Shown in pieces: positions 45,501 through 53,162 of a stretch of DNA of 64,000 nucleotides. Positions within the stretch are counted from its first letter, which is position 1, and the number at the start of each line of letters is the position of its first letter. Made by a program: the position numbers and the translations under genes. The stretch spans positions 33,318 through 97,317 of the forward strand of contig CAZUHB010000019.1 of the NCBI GenBank assembly GCA_964620445.1, in the 5' to 3' direction. Below the pieces are notes generated by a model. It worked only from the letters and a program-made list of their open reading frames with translations, searched no databases and was not told the DNA's origin. The stretch comes from CAZUHB01 sp964620445. Lineage in GTDB: Bacteria; Planctomycetota; B15-G4; CAYZWU01.

Positions 45501-46042
45501 TCAGATCGGACAACGGTGCGCCGGTGCGTGAGTCCCGCCAGCTCCTGCTTCATTCGGAGCTGGGAGGATCGAGGGGCAAGATTTTGATCCCGGTCCGGAC
45601 GAAGGAAGACGGGACCTTTCTTGTCCACGGAATTCCGGCCGGTACCTACTGGCTGAACACCGCCACCTCACGATATTCCTACACGCCCGTGAAGGATATC
45701 GGAATCGAGGCCGGTATGCGGACCGGTCCTGTCGTCATCGAGCAGAGCTTTTTCGGTCTCGTCGCCGGCCGCGTCGTTCTGACCGACGAGATGAAGGAGG
45801 CGCGCCGTGTGATCCTCAGCTGTTATTCTCCCGACGATGATCTGTTCCGAACTTTCAACCTCGAAGTCTCCACCGCCACGGGCGCCTTCGAAACGATCGA
45901 CATGCCCCCCGGACACTACACGGCGACCCTCTGGATCGACAGGGATGGCATGGACCGAGCGCGGAGCGGGCACCGGGAGATCTCCTTCAATGTCCCCGAG
46001 GGCGGGATCACCGATATCGTGCTCGAACCGGTGGAGGAATGA
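42509..46042 (+). CDS. ECF sigma factor fused to a membrane-anchored carboxypeptidase-regulatory-like repeat protein
   Basis: A 1177-residue single frame. Residues 12-75 are sigma region 2 (LARSLLHDEHLADDVVQEAW, VRAWLAGTVRNLSIKKLR), and residues 105-160 are region 4 (AVSALDEPYRSVILFRYYDD, MPPRRIARLLGIPVETVKTR). An Ala-rich linker leads to a membrane helix at 208-229 (KVAIATGLTLLFGLTCTILF). The remaining ~940 residues are CarboxypepD_reg/SpaA-like repeats (LGRISGRLVEEDGSPV, FRGRVVDESGEPVQGARI, SLSGRIVRSDNGAPV). The start is GTG with GGAG eight bases upstream. The topology puts sigma domains in the cytoplasm and repeats outside, a one-protein signalling layout. Sigma factors with C-terminal membrane extensions are known in Planctomycetota. 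Release from the membrane, perhaps by proteolysis, is inferred. Confidence 0.85.
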   Translation: MTHTHFSDNPELLLSHADFVRALARSLLHDEHLADDVVQEAWMAALQEPRGSIKKVRAWLAGTVRNLSIKKLRTEGRKTRTARAADRPEPVRSPEEMVERETVRRRMVDAVSALDEPYRSVILFRYYDDMPPRRIARLLGIPVETVKTRIQRGLRRMRTQLDESYGGSRRTWCLALAPLAGLEVAAASATAAATTSIMTGALAMSMKTKVAIATGLTLLFGLTCTILFLDLEEDRRPPVLLDQAAFEPEEQSTLEEEPLADEAARLPLRLEDNLPRDAMPESFAKALGRISGRLVEEDGSPVPHTRVGIVGGDLFDILRDAGALFRGGPHDLALKEAATRTAEDGTFSFAGVFPRSFYVFWADAGGPRAYARLLDSPPDPGGTADLGDIVLPPYVTFRGRVVDESGEPVQGARIRATNLPPLVLMSGLQDFGRKGSFLVQSEKQDAGRVLDPPPVVHDLFDKLPIPTTRTANDGSFRLEGVPLGFALVIVDHDDFATLSGGPVATGRSGQKDIGDLVLLEGYTVRGVVTDHEGEPLSGIEVRAGSVRAFRELTVLQPPVRTDTQGAFRVGALGTDSAMVAVQRHATDKWTVIGPLFTEDEPAVIALPPANDLEIKVVTKSGIPVDGAQLKIGSDEVDPDLTLLDPPKVPTERMDQSAPGIFVVNDLPAGRYRYLVTAPGYAAVQKKVTIHEEPVEREVVLEPALEARLRVIDADGDPVEWAEVHAFMGSNDWNREQHRLSSCRTDAKGRGLLENLRRGKYTITVTHPGFALSFGVLDVPTEQEFLLIVDRGGSIEGVVYSLSEEWTPPYMIVLGRRNWRHAPGGESPRIAVTDKEGRFRVSHLTPAEWWVNVVPRLFARSPAELVGNLDFRSIGSTRAIVKRAETTYLELTLGESAADGTTIEETGSVSGRMFVDQIPAEGATVSIRSGVELSTTTGSDGEFLLPEVPCGTHTLLVSRKLGIGGTSHPSFVRTIEVEPARTVHVDLDIRTGSLSGRIVRSDNGAPVRESRQLLLHSELGGSRGKILIPVRTKEDGTFLVHGIPAGTYWLNTATSRYSYTPVKDIGIEAGMRTGPVVIEQSFFGLVAGRVVLTDEMKEARRVILSCYSPDDDLFRTFNLEVSTATGAFETIDMPPGHYTATLWIDRDGMDRARSGHREISFNVPEGGITDIVLEPVEE

Positions 46043-46067
46043 GCACGATCCGTTCTCCCCGCGCGGA

Positions 46068-48422
46068 TCAGGGCAGAGAACAGGCCGGCCGGAAACCAGT
46101 GCTGCTGTCGCGAAGCCCCTGGCGGAAGGCGGTGCGCGTGAACGAGCGGCAGTACTGCGCCTGGCTCTCCCAGCACGCGCCGCGTACCACGCGCTTTGCG
46201 GCGTCCTCGCCGATCCAGGCGGTCCCGTCCCTGGGCGCACCCACGTAGTTCTCGTGCCATGTGTCCTCGCACCATTCCCACACGTTTCCGCTCATATCGA
46301 CCAGGCCGAAGGCGTTGGATTTCTTCTTGCCGACCGGGTGGGTCCGCCCGTCGGCGTTCTTGCGGTACCAGCCGATCGCGTCGAGATCCGCTTCGCCGTT
46401 GCCCGCGTAGAAGGCCGTGCTCGTTCCCGCCCGGCAGGCATACTCCCACTCAGCTTCCGTCGGCAGGCGGAGGCCCGCCTTGCGGCACCAGATCGTGCAG
46501 TCGTCCCAGCTCACCCGCTCGATCGGCAAGTCCGCGCCCTTCCACTGGCGGATATCGTTCCCGCCGATCTTGTCCCACGCCTCCTGCGTGCACTCCGTGC
46601 GGCAGAGCAGAAAGGGTTTGATCTTCACGCGATGCTCCGGCCCCTCGTTGCCGTAGCGCCCGGGCGCACCCTCGGGCGTGCCCATGGTGACGGACGCGCC
46701 CGGCACGAGCACGAACTCGAGGCCCGTGGCCCTGTGCTTGTAGATCTTCACCTTCCTCAACCTGCCGCCGGCATTGATTATCCTGTCGGGGCAAGAAGCG
46801 AATCCCGGATAGGGATCGTTCCAGAACTCGTTTCCTTTCGTGGTGCCGGTCTTCTCGTCAGCGCCCTGGTCGGGTGGCGGTTTTGTTTTGCCCTTCCAGA
46901 ACTCCTTCTCACTCGCGATGTCGTCCGGTTCGGCACCTCCTTCAGCAGGTTTGGCGGGAGTCGCCCCGTTTTCGGGCGGGGCCTCGCGTTTTCCGGTGTC
47001 GGCAGCGGGTTTCGCCGGGGCGCCGAGAAGGTAGGAGTCGATCGCAAGGGCGCCCACATCGTACGATTGCCCCGCCCAGCGCTTCTCGGCCCCGTCGAAG
47101 AAGCGGATCGGATTCAGGTTGTTCCCCCTGTCCACGGTGACCGACGCCAGGGTGTCGGCGCCCTTGACCACCGAGATCCGGCACGGACCGCCGGAGGGCA
47201 CGCGCAGCGTGAAGGATCGGTCGCCGCCCACCGCCACTTCCCTGTCGACGTGGCGCGCATCGAGAGGCCGCGCGCCCGATTCGTAGGTCACCGTGACCCC
47301 GGAGAGCGACACACCGCTCGCGGCCGCGATGCGACCCGTCACCTCGGCGAATTCCGGCGCGAGCGCCACCGAGGTTCGAAGGGCTTTCTGCTTCCGGGGG
47401 ACCTCCACGGCGTGGCGTTTCGGAACGTACCCGGCTTTCTCGATCCAGGGGAAAACCCGTGCCTGGCGGGGCACATCGCAAATTCTGGCATCAGGAGTCC
47501 TTGCCGTGCGCGCCGTTCGGCTGCCGATCGTTTCGAGCTGGATCGCGACGCCCGTGAGCGGCTCGCCGGTAACCGCGTCGGTCACGTCCACGATCAGGTC
47601 GAAGAGTGTCCGGTCGACGAGCACGACCGCTGCAGGATCGATTCCCTTGCGACTGTCGAGGATCGGCGTCTGCCCCCTGCGCAATCGAGAAACGCGGCCG
47701 CGCACCGTGTCGAAGAGGCTCCGCGCCGAGATCTTCTGCCTGTCCGCCGAGAGCGCCTCGGCCAGGCAGTAGGTGAAAAGAGCCACGGGCCGTTTCGCAC
47801 TCTCGAGCGCCCACGCGGCCTGGTCCACGTCGCAGGCCGAGATCTCGAGATCGCCCACCGGTTCGCGCACGGGGGGCTTTCCGGGAGCGAGGGCCGAGAT
47901 GTCCCGCGCATAGCCGCTCCCGGTAAAACAGGCCTCGCGAAAGACGATCACCACGATGCCCTTGGCCTTGATCGGCGCGATCCAGTTTTTCAGGTCGATG
48001 TCGGTGAAGAGCGTCTCACTGTCGAATCCCTCGTCCCGATCGGACTCGAGCGTGTCCCACGTGAAGTAGGCGCGCAGGTGCGCTCCTCCCACGATCACCT
48101 TGGTGGCGTGCCCGGTGTAGTAGACGAAGAGCCGGTCGCCCGCTTTTCCCGCGCGCGCCGCCTGTCGCAGGGCGCGGATCACACCGGTCCGGGTGACCGA
48201 TTCGTTCGTGATCCTGGCCACGTTGTCTTTCGGGATACCCACTTCGCCGGTGAGGACCTCTTCCATGAGGCGGATGTTCTCGTCGACCAGTTCGAGGGTC
48301 CATTTCCCGCTCGCGTACTTGCCGGCGCCGATGAGAATCGCCCGGTCCTCGGCATGGACCGCGGCCGTGGACAGGAGCAAAAGAAGGGGTATGGAAACGA
48401 CGATGAGCGTTTTGAGCGACAT
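46068..48422 (-). CDS. Exported caspase-fold (C14) and formylglycine-generating-enzyme-like protein
   Basis: A 784-residue protein with signal peptide (MSLKTLIVVSIPLLLLLSTA). A caspase-like domain covers residues about 25-260. His105 (FVYYTGHATK) and Cys165 (FREACFTGSG) are the dyad positions, and RAILIGAGKY with a following acidic helix begins the fold. Two Ig/carboxypeptidase-regulatory-like segments and a Pro/Lys/Glu-rich linker follow. The last 240 residues are an FGE-sulfatase (SUMF1-type) domain: FVLVPGASVTMGTPEG, VSWDDCTIWCRKAGLRLPTEAEWEYACRAG in pieces, GNVWEWCEDTW and RVVRGACWES. The catalytic Cys pair of true FGE is not evident, so a binding role is likely. It is convergent with the sigma fusion. 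Confidence 0.85.
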   Translation of the reverse strand: MSLKTLIVVSIPLLLLLSTAAVHAEDRAILIGAGKYASGKWTLELVDENIRLMEEVLTGEVGIPKDNVARITNESVTRTGVIRALRQAARAGKAGDRLFVYYTGHATKVIVGGAHLRAYFTWDTLESDRDEGFDSETLFTDIDLKNWIAPIKAKGIVVIVFREACFTGSGYARDISALAPGKPPVREPVGDLEISACDVDQAAWALESAKRPVALFTYCLAEALSADRQKISARSLFDTVRGRVSRLRRGQTPILDSRKGIDPAAVVLVDRTLFDLIVDVTDAVTGEPLTGVAIQLETIGSRTARTARTPDARICDVPRQARVFPWIEKAGYVPKRHAVEVPRKQKALRTSVALAPEFAEVTGRIAAASGVSLSGVTVTYESGARPLDARHVDREVAVGGDRSFTLRVPSGGPCRISVVKGADTLASVTVDRGNNLNPIRFFDGAEKRWAGQSYDVGALAIDSYLLGAPAKPAADTGKREAPPENGATPAKPAEGGAEPDDIASEKEFWKGKTKPPPDQGADEKTGTTKGNEFWNDPYPGFASCPDRIINAGGRLRKVKIYKHRATGLEFVLVPGASVTMGTPEGAPGRYGNEGPEHRVKIKPFLLCRTECTQEAWDKIGGNDIRQWKGADLPIERVSWDDCTIWCRKAGLRLPTEAEWEYACRAGTSTAFYAGNGEADLDAIGWYRKNADGRTHPVGKKKSNAFGLVDMSGNVWEWCEDTWHENYVGAPRDGTAWIGEDAAKRVVRGACWESQAQYCRSFTRTAFRQGLRDSSTGFRPACSLP

Positions 48423-48503
48423 GATCTTACTCCATTGCCGAAAGCCTTCCGGTCGCATCCCGGAACTGGAGGACGCCTCGCCGACGGTAACCGGAAAAAA
48501 TCG

Positions 48504-49151
48504 CTAATCACGCTCGATGCCGAGCCTGTCGAGTTCCCGCTCGTATTCCTCGGGCGTGTTGATATCGTGCAAAACAGAATCGGTGTCCACATCGACGTAC
48601 TCCACCGGCCTGCCGGAATTGCCGATCACGTCGCGCAGGCTGCCTTCCGGGGGCAGATTGACGATGGTCGAAAAGAACGCTGCCGGCACCATGATCGGAT
48701 GCCCGCCCTTCTTCTCGAAGCTGGGAACGAGGATCTTGTCACCCGAACCGGCGTTGAAGGCTTCGACGAGCCTTTCAACCACGACCTTCTCGATCGCGGG
48801 CTGATCCCCGAGGCAGATGAGCGCGGCCTTGCATTCCGACGAACCCCGGCCCGCGTCGTTCTTGTCACCCGTTCCCCCGAGGCTGACCGCGCGGATCCCG
48901 ATCTTGACAGACGAGAGCATACCGCCCGACTCGTAGGTGAAGTTGTGGACCACGTGAACCGGAAGGCCCTTGACCACGTGCGAGACCGAGTCGCCCTCAT
49001 GGCCGGTGATCACGAAGATCTCCCTCAATCCGGTCTTGAAGAGCTGGTGGACGATGTGTTCGATCAGGGTTCGCTTGCCGAATGGAAGCAGCGGTTTGGG
49101 TTGTCCCATCCGTTTGGAAAGGCCGCCGGCCAGCACGATTGCGGAGATCAT
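48504..49151 (-). CDS. MobA/MocA-like nucleotidyltransferase (probable molybdopterin cytidylyltransferase)
   Basis: A 215-residue GT-A-fold nucleotidyltransferase. The ATG at 49151 has GAGG upstream and is followed directly by the nucleotide-binding signature ISAIVLAGGLSKRMG and PKPLLPFG. LICLGDQPAI supplies the metal-binding acidic residue, and KKGGHPIMVP with DINTPEEYER complete the MobA-like pattern. MocA adds CMP to molybdopterin for xanthine-dehydrogenase-type enzymes. The divergently transcribed neighbour operon encodes exactly such an enzyme, which supports the cytidylyltransferase role. Upstream in-frame ATGs lack both RBS and homology. Confidence 0.85.
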   Translation of the reverse strand: MISAIVLAGGLSKRMGQPKPLLPFGKRTLIEHIVHQLFKTGLREIFVITGHEGDSVSHVVKGLPVHVVHNFTYESGGMLSSVKIGIRAVSLGGTGDKNDAGRGSSECKAALICLGDQPAIEKVVVERLVEAFNAGSGDKILVPSFEKKGGHPIMVPAAFFSTIVNLPPEGSLRDVIGNSGRPVEYVDVDTDSVLHDINTPEEYERELDRLGIERD

Positions 49152-49427
49152 GGATGTTTCCTCGTTATTTGATCCGTTCGAACGGATGTCGGTCCAGTCC
49201 GTCATGGTCGATCTGAAAAGACCGGCCGTTAAGCTTCCGGCAATCGCGGAGCGGGTGCCGGGCAGCGTCATCGGCCCCGCGATTCGATATCTACAATTTC
49301 AACTTCACCTGGCTAAAATAATACACCTTAATTATAAATGGGACCGGGAGAAATCCCATGGTTTGATGAAAATCCGCGTTGAACAAACTCATGTCCCCAA
49401 CAGTTTCAAGCGAAGGGAGGGGATTCC

Positions 49428-50312
49428 ATGAATCTGCCCAGGTTCGATCTGTTCGAACCCCGGACAATCGGAGAGGCGCTCGAGCTTCTGGCCAGCGGCG
49501 GCAGACGCGCCGCGCCGCTCGCGGGCGGCACCGATCTCCTCGTCAACATGAAGAAGACCTGCAGCGGTCCGGAGATCCTCGTGTCGCTGCACAGGGTGCC
49601 CGGTCTCGACCTGATCGCTGAAAAGGACGGCTTCGTGACGATCGGCCCCCTGGTCACCATGGCCTCCCTGCTCGGCGATCCCGTGGTCGCCGCCAGGCTG
49701 CCTGTCCTGGTCGACGGCGCCGGTTCCGTGGCCGCGCCGCTGATCCGCAACCGCGCCACCGTGGGCGGCAACCTCTGCAACGCGCGCCCCTGCGCCGACA
49801 CGGCGCCGCCCCTCATGGCGCTCGACGCGCGGGTCGTGCTCGCCACATCGCAGAACGAGCGGGAGGCGCCCCTGGACACCATGATCAAGGGACCGGGCGA
49901 GACCATTATCCGGCCGACCGAACTGCTCACCGCCATCAAGGTGCCCCGACCCCAGGGGTATAGCAGCGGTTCTTACAGGACCGCGATCCGGCGGCAGACC
50001 ATGGATATCACCGTGACAGGCGTGGCGGCCCAGGTCACGCTCGACAGGCCGGGCGGTACGGTTACGGCGGCGCGGATCTTTGCCGCGTCGGTGGCGCCCG
50101 TTCCCTTGCGGCTGCCCGAAACGGAGAGGACCGTGATCGGCCAGTCGCTCACGACGGCCGTGCTCGCCCGCGCCGAGGAATGCGCCGCGAACGAGGTCCG
50201 CCCGATTGACGATCTGCGCGGCGAGGCCTGGTACAGGCGGCACGTCTCGGGCGTGCTGGCGCGGCAAACCCTGGCCGAAGCAGGCACGCGGGCCGGGGAG
50301 GTGCAGCCATGA
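49428..50312 (+). CDS. Molybdenum hydroxylase FAD-binding subunit (XdhB/CoxM-like)
   Basis: A 294-residue FAD subunit of a xanthine dehydrogenase/CO dehydrogenase-type hydroxylase, passing electrons from the iron-sulfur subunit to an acceptor. The first FAD motif is PLAGGTDLLVNMK (about residues 30-42) and the second is RNRATVGGNLCNARPCADTAP (about 107-127), split in two strands. The C-terminal CO-dehydrogenase flavoprotein domain is present. SD GGGAGGGG lies before the ATG. It overlaps the iron-sulfur subunit gene by four bases. Confidence 0.93.
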   Translation: MNLPRFDLFEPRTIGEALELLASGGRRAAPLAGGTDLLVNMKKTCSGPEILVSLHRVPGLDLIAEKDGFVTIGPLVTMASLLGDPVVAARLPVLVDGAGSVAAPLIRNRATVGGNLCNARPCADTAPPLMALDARVVLATSQNEREAPLDTMIKGPGETIIRPTELLTAIKVPRPQGYSSGSYRTAIRRQTMDITVTGVAAQVTLDRPGGTVTAARIFAASVAPVPLRLPETERTVIGQSLTTAVLARAEECAANEVRPIDDLRGEAWYRRHVSGVLARQTLAEAGTRAGEVQP

Positions 50313-50806
50313 CAGGAACGAGGACCTCCAAAAAACAGGTGATCACCCTCAAGGTGAACGGCCTCGATCGCGAGATCATGATCGAGGGACGCACGCTGCT
50401 GATCGACGCGCTCCGCGACGCGCTCCGCCTCACCGGCACCAAGCACGGTTGCGGCGAGGGCGATTGCGGTGCGTGCACGGTGCTCGTCGACGGGGTGCCG
50501 GTCAACTCCTGCCTGGTGCTCGCCGCCGAGGCGGTGGGCAGCCAGATCCTCACGATCGAGGGCGTGGCTGACGGGAACGACCTGCACCCGCTGCAGCAGG
50601 CCTTCGTGGACAAGGGCGCCATCCAGTGCGGCTTCTGCACACCCGGTATGGTGCTCACCAGCCTCGCCTTTCTCATGGAGAATCCCGAGCCGACCGAGGA
50701 GGAGGTGCGCGTGGCGATCAGCGGCAACCTCTGCCGCTGCACCGGATACCAGAAGATCGTCGAGGCCGTGCTCGACGCTGCCGAGCGGATGCGAGGTGAG
50801 TCATGA
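50309..50806 (+). CDS. Molybdenum hydroxylase [2Fe-2S] subunit (XdhC/CoxS-like)
   Basis: A 165-residue electron-transfer subunit with two [2Fe-2S] clusters. The plant-ferredoxin-like cluster uses Cys48, Cys53, Cys56 and Cys68 (GCGEGDCGACTVLVDGVP). The C-terminal helical domain cluster uses Cys107, Cys110, Cys142 and Cys144 (QCGFCTPGM, NLCRCTGYQ). All eight cysteines are present. It overlaps its neighbours on both sides by four bases, so the three subunits are translationally coupled. Confidence 0.95.
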   Translation: MTGTRTSKKQVITLKVNGLDREIMIEGRTLLIDALRDALRLTGTKHGCGEGDCGACTVLVDGVPVNSCLVLAAEAVGSQILTIEGVADGNDLHPLQQAFVDKGAIQCGFCTPGMVLTSLAFLMENPEPTEEEVRVAISGNLCRCTGYQKIVEAVLDAAERMRGES

Positions 50807-53160
50807 AAGAATTCAAGGTTTTGGGAAGCCGCGAACCGCGCGTGGACGCACCGGACAAGGTCACGGGCCGCGCCATCTACGCCGACGACCTCAGCATGGC
50901 GGGGCAGCTCCACGCGGCGATCCTGCACAGCCCGCACGCCCACGCCCTCATCAAGAACATCGATACGTCCCGCGCCGCCGCCCTGCCCGGTGTGCGCGAC
51001 ATCGTGACGAGCCGCGAGGCGGGCACCACGCCCTTCGGCGTGAGCCCGGCGCGCTATGACGAGACGATCTTTTGCCATGACAGGGTGCGCTACATCGGCG
51101 ACGAGGTGGCGGCCGTGGCCGCGGACACGGCCGAGATCGCGCGCGAGGCGATCGGGCTCATCGACGTGGAGTACGAGATCCTGCCCGCTGTTCTGAACGC
51201 GGAAGAGGCAATGGCCGACGATGCGCCCCTGCTTCACGAACGGTACAAGAACAACGTCTGTGCGCAGGTCCATCACACCTTCGGTGACGTGGATGCGGCG
51301 CGGCAGCAGGCGGCCGTGATCAAGACCGCCACCTTCAACTCCAAGATGCAGGACGGCGCTTTCATCGAGCCGCAGTCGGCGCTCGCCCATGTCGATCTGC
51401 ACGGCCGGCTCACTCTCGAGTCGTCGACCCAGGCGCCGCACTACGTGCAGCGCACCATCGCGATGGCGCTCGGTGTATCCCTTCACAAGGTGCGTGTGAA
51501 GAAGCCCTACGTGGGGGGGGGATTCGGGCCCAAGGCGAGTTGCGGCACCTACGAGCTGGTCGCCTGCCTGCTGGCGCTGCGCACGGGAAGGCCGGTGAAA
51601 ATCACGCTGAGCCGGGAGGAGGTTTTTCTCCACTCGCGGGCGCGACACGAGTTCAAGCACGACATGACCTTCGGCGTGGGCGCTGACGGCGAGTTTCTTT
51701 TTCTCGAACACGAGTGCGTGCTCGACGGGGGCGCGTACGCGAGCTTCGGCATCGCCACGGTCTACTATGCAAACTCGCTCCTCGGAGGCCCCTACCGGCT
51801 GAAGAACATCAGGTACGACGGATACCGCACGGTGAGCAACCGGCCGGCGAGCGGCGCCCAGCGCGGCCACGGCGCCGTGCACGCGCGTGCGCTCTTCGAG
51901 ATGCTCGTGGACGAGGCCGCGGCCGAGCTCGGCGTCGATCCGGTGGAGCTCAGGCTCAAGAACGTGATGGAGACGGGCGAGACCACGGTGAACGAGCTGA
52001 ACATGTCGTCGCTCGGAATGCGCGAATGCCTCGAGGCCGTGCGTGACGCGTCGGACTGGTCCGCGAAACGGTCGGACAGACGCGCCACGGGCAAAGGGAT
52101 CGGCGCGGCGTGCGGCTTCTTCGTGTCCGGCGCCGGGTATCCGATCTACCGGTCGACGACCTACCACTGCACGATCGTGACCAAGGTGGACGAGGTGGGA
52201 GGCGGTGTGGCCGTTCTGTCGGGCGCCGCCGAGATCGGGCAGGGGTGCGACACGATGATGGCCATGATCACGGCCGAGGTGCTCGGCATCGGCGCGGGCG
52301 ATGTGCGCGTGTCGTCGGGCGATTCCGACCTGGCCGTCGATCTCGGCGCCTACTCGAGCCGCACCACTCTCATGACAGGCCATGCCACGCGCGAGGCGGC
52401 CGAGGATGTGAAGGGGCAGATGCTCGAGGCGCTCGCCGAGGAGCTCGGCTGCGAGAAGGGAGTGCTCGATTTCGTGGATGGCGAGCTCGCCGTGAGCGAT
52501 CCGGCCGTCGATGTGTCCCCATTGCGCGAGGAGTACTTGAAGGAACACATGGGCTTCACCGACAATCCGGCCGGCGGGCCGCTCACCTTTCGCGAGGCGT
52601 CGCGCATCGCGTTCCTCAAGAGGGGCGCGCTCGTGGGAAGGGGCAAGTACAAGCCGCCCGTGCTGGGCGGATCGTACAAGGGCGCCGCCGTGGGCACGTC
52701 GCCCGCCTTCGGGTGTTCGGCCCAGATCGCCGAGGTCTACGTCGACCTCGACACGGGCGCCGTGAAGGTGAACAAGATCACCGGCGCACACGACTGCGGA
52801 TTCGCCATCAACCGCACTCAAGTCGAGGCCCAGATGCAAGGATCGATGTCGATGGGGCTGGGCGAGTGTCTCTTCGAGGAGGTCCAGTTCGACGGGAAGG
52901 GCAAGGTGATCAATCCGAACCTGGCCGACTACAAGATTCCCACGTCGATGGACATGCCCGAGCTCGAGGCGATCATCGTGGAGAGCCACGAGCCGAACGG
53001 TCCTTTCGGTGCGAAGGAGGTGGGCGAGGGAGGCATCATGCCGACCATTCCGGCGATCCTCAACGCGATCCACGATGCCTGCGGCGTGCGGATCACCGAA
53101 CTGCCCGTGACTCCGGAGAAGATCATCGAGGGACTGAGGGCGCAGATAGAAACGAAGTGA
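50803..53160 (+). CDS. Molybdenum hydroxylase molybdopterin-binding subunit (XdhA/CoxL-like)
   Basis: A 785-residue catalytic subunit binding molybdopterin cytosine dinucleotide. The N-terminal aldehyde-oxidase a/b hammerhead domain begins LGSREPRVDAPDKVTGRAIY. Cofactor-binding GGGFGPKASC lies near residue 240, and Glu742 in KEVGEGG is the catalytic glutamate of the family. The CO-dehydrogenase active-site loop with VAYRCSFR is absent (SNRPASGAQRGHG stands there), so a purine, aldehyde or N-heterocycle substrate is more likely than CO. The gene overlaps the Fe-S subunit gene. A 974-residue antisense frame over this region is a codon-bias shadow. Confidence 0.93.
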   Translation: MKEFKVLGSREPRVDAPDKVTGRAIYADDLSMAGQLHAAILHSPHAHALIKNIDTSRAAALPGVRDIVTSREAGTTPFGVSPARYDETIFCHDRVRYIGDEVAAVAADTAEIAREAIGLIDVEYEILPAVLNAEEAMADDAPLLHERYKNNVCAQVHHTFGDVDAARQQAAVIKTATFNSKMQDGAFIEPQSALAHVDLHGRLTLESSTQAPHYVQRTIAMALGVSLHKVRVKKPYVGGGFGPKASCGTYELVACLLALRTGRPVKITLSREEVFLHSRARHEFKHDMTFGVGADGEFLFLEHECVLDGGAYASFGIATVYYANSLLGGPYRLKNIRYDGYRTVSNRPASGAQRGHGAVHARALFEMLVDEAAAELGVDPVELRLKNVMETGETTVNELNMSSLGMRECLEAVRDASDWSAKRSDRRATGKGIGAACGFFVSGAGYPIYRSTTYHCTIVTKVDEVGGGVAVLSGAAEIGQGCDTMMAMITAEVLGIGAGDVRVSSGDSDLAVDLGAYSSRTTLMTGHATREAAEDVKGQMLEALAEELGCEKGVLDFVDGELAVSDPAVDVSPLREEYLKEHMGFTDNPAGGPLTFREASRIAFLKRGALVGRGKYKPPVLGGSYKGAAVGTSPAFGCSAQIAEVYVDLDTGAVKVNKITGAHDCGFAINRTQVEAQMQGSMSMGLGECLFEEVQFDGKGKVINPNLADYKIPTSMDMPELEAIIVESHEPNGPFGAKEVGEGGIMPTIPAILNAIHDACGVRITELPVTPEKIIEGLRAQIETK

Positions 53161-53162
53161 AG

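Noticed and set aside
49338..49359. Molybdenum-cofactor riboswitch before the hydroxylase operon
   Set aside because: Only a 6-bp hairpin (ATGGGA/TCCCAT) is present; the multi-helix Moco riboswitch structure is not.
50149..53073. A 974-codon minus-strand frame
   Set aside because: Antisense to the molybdenum hydroxylase subunits; His/Arg/Val-rich composition is a codon-bias shadow.
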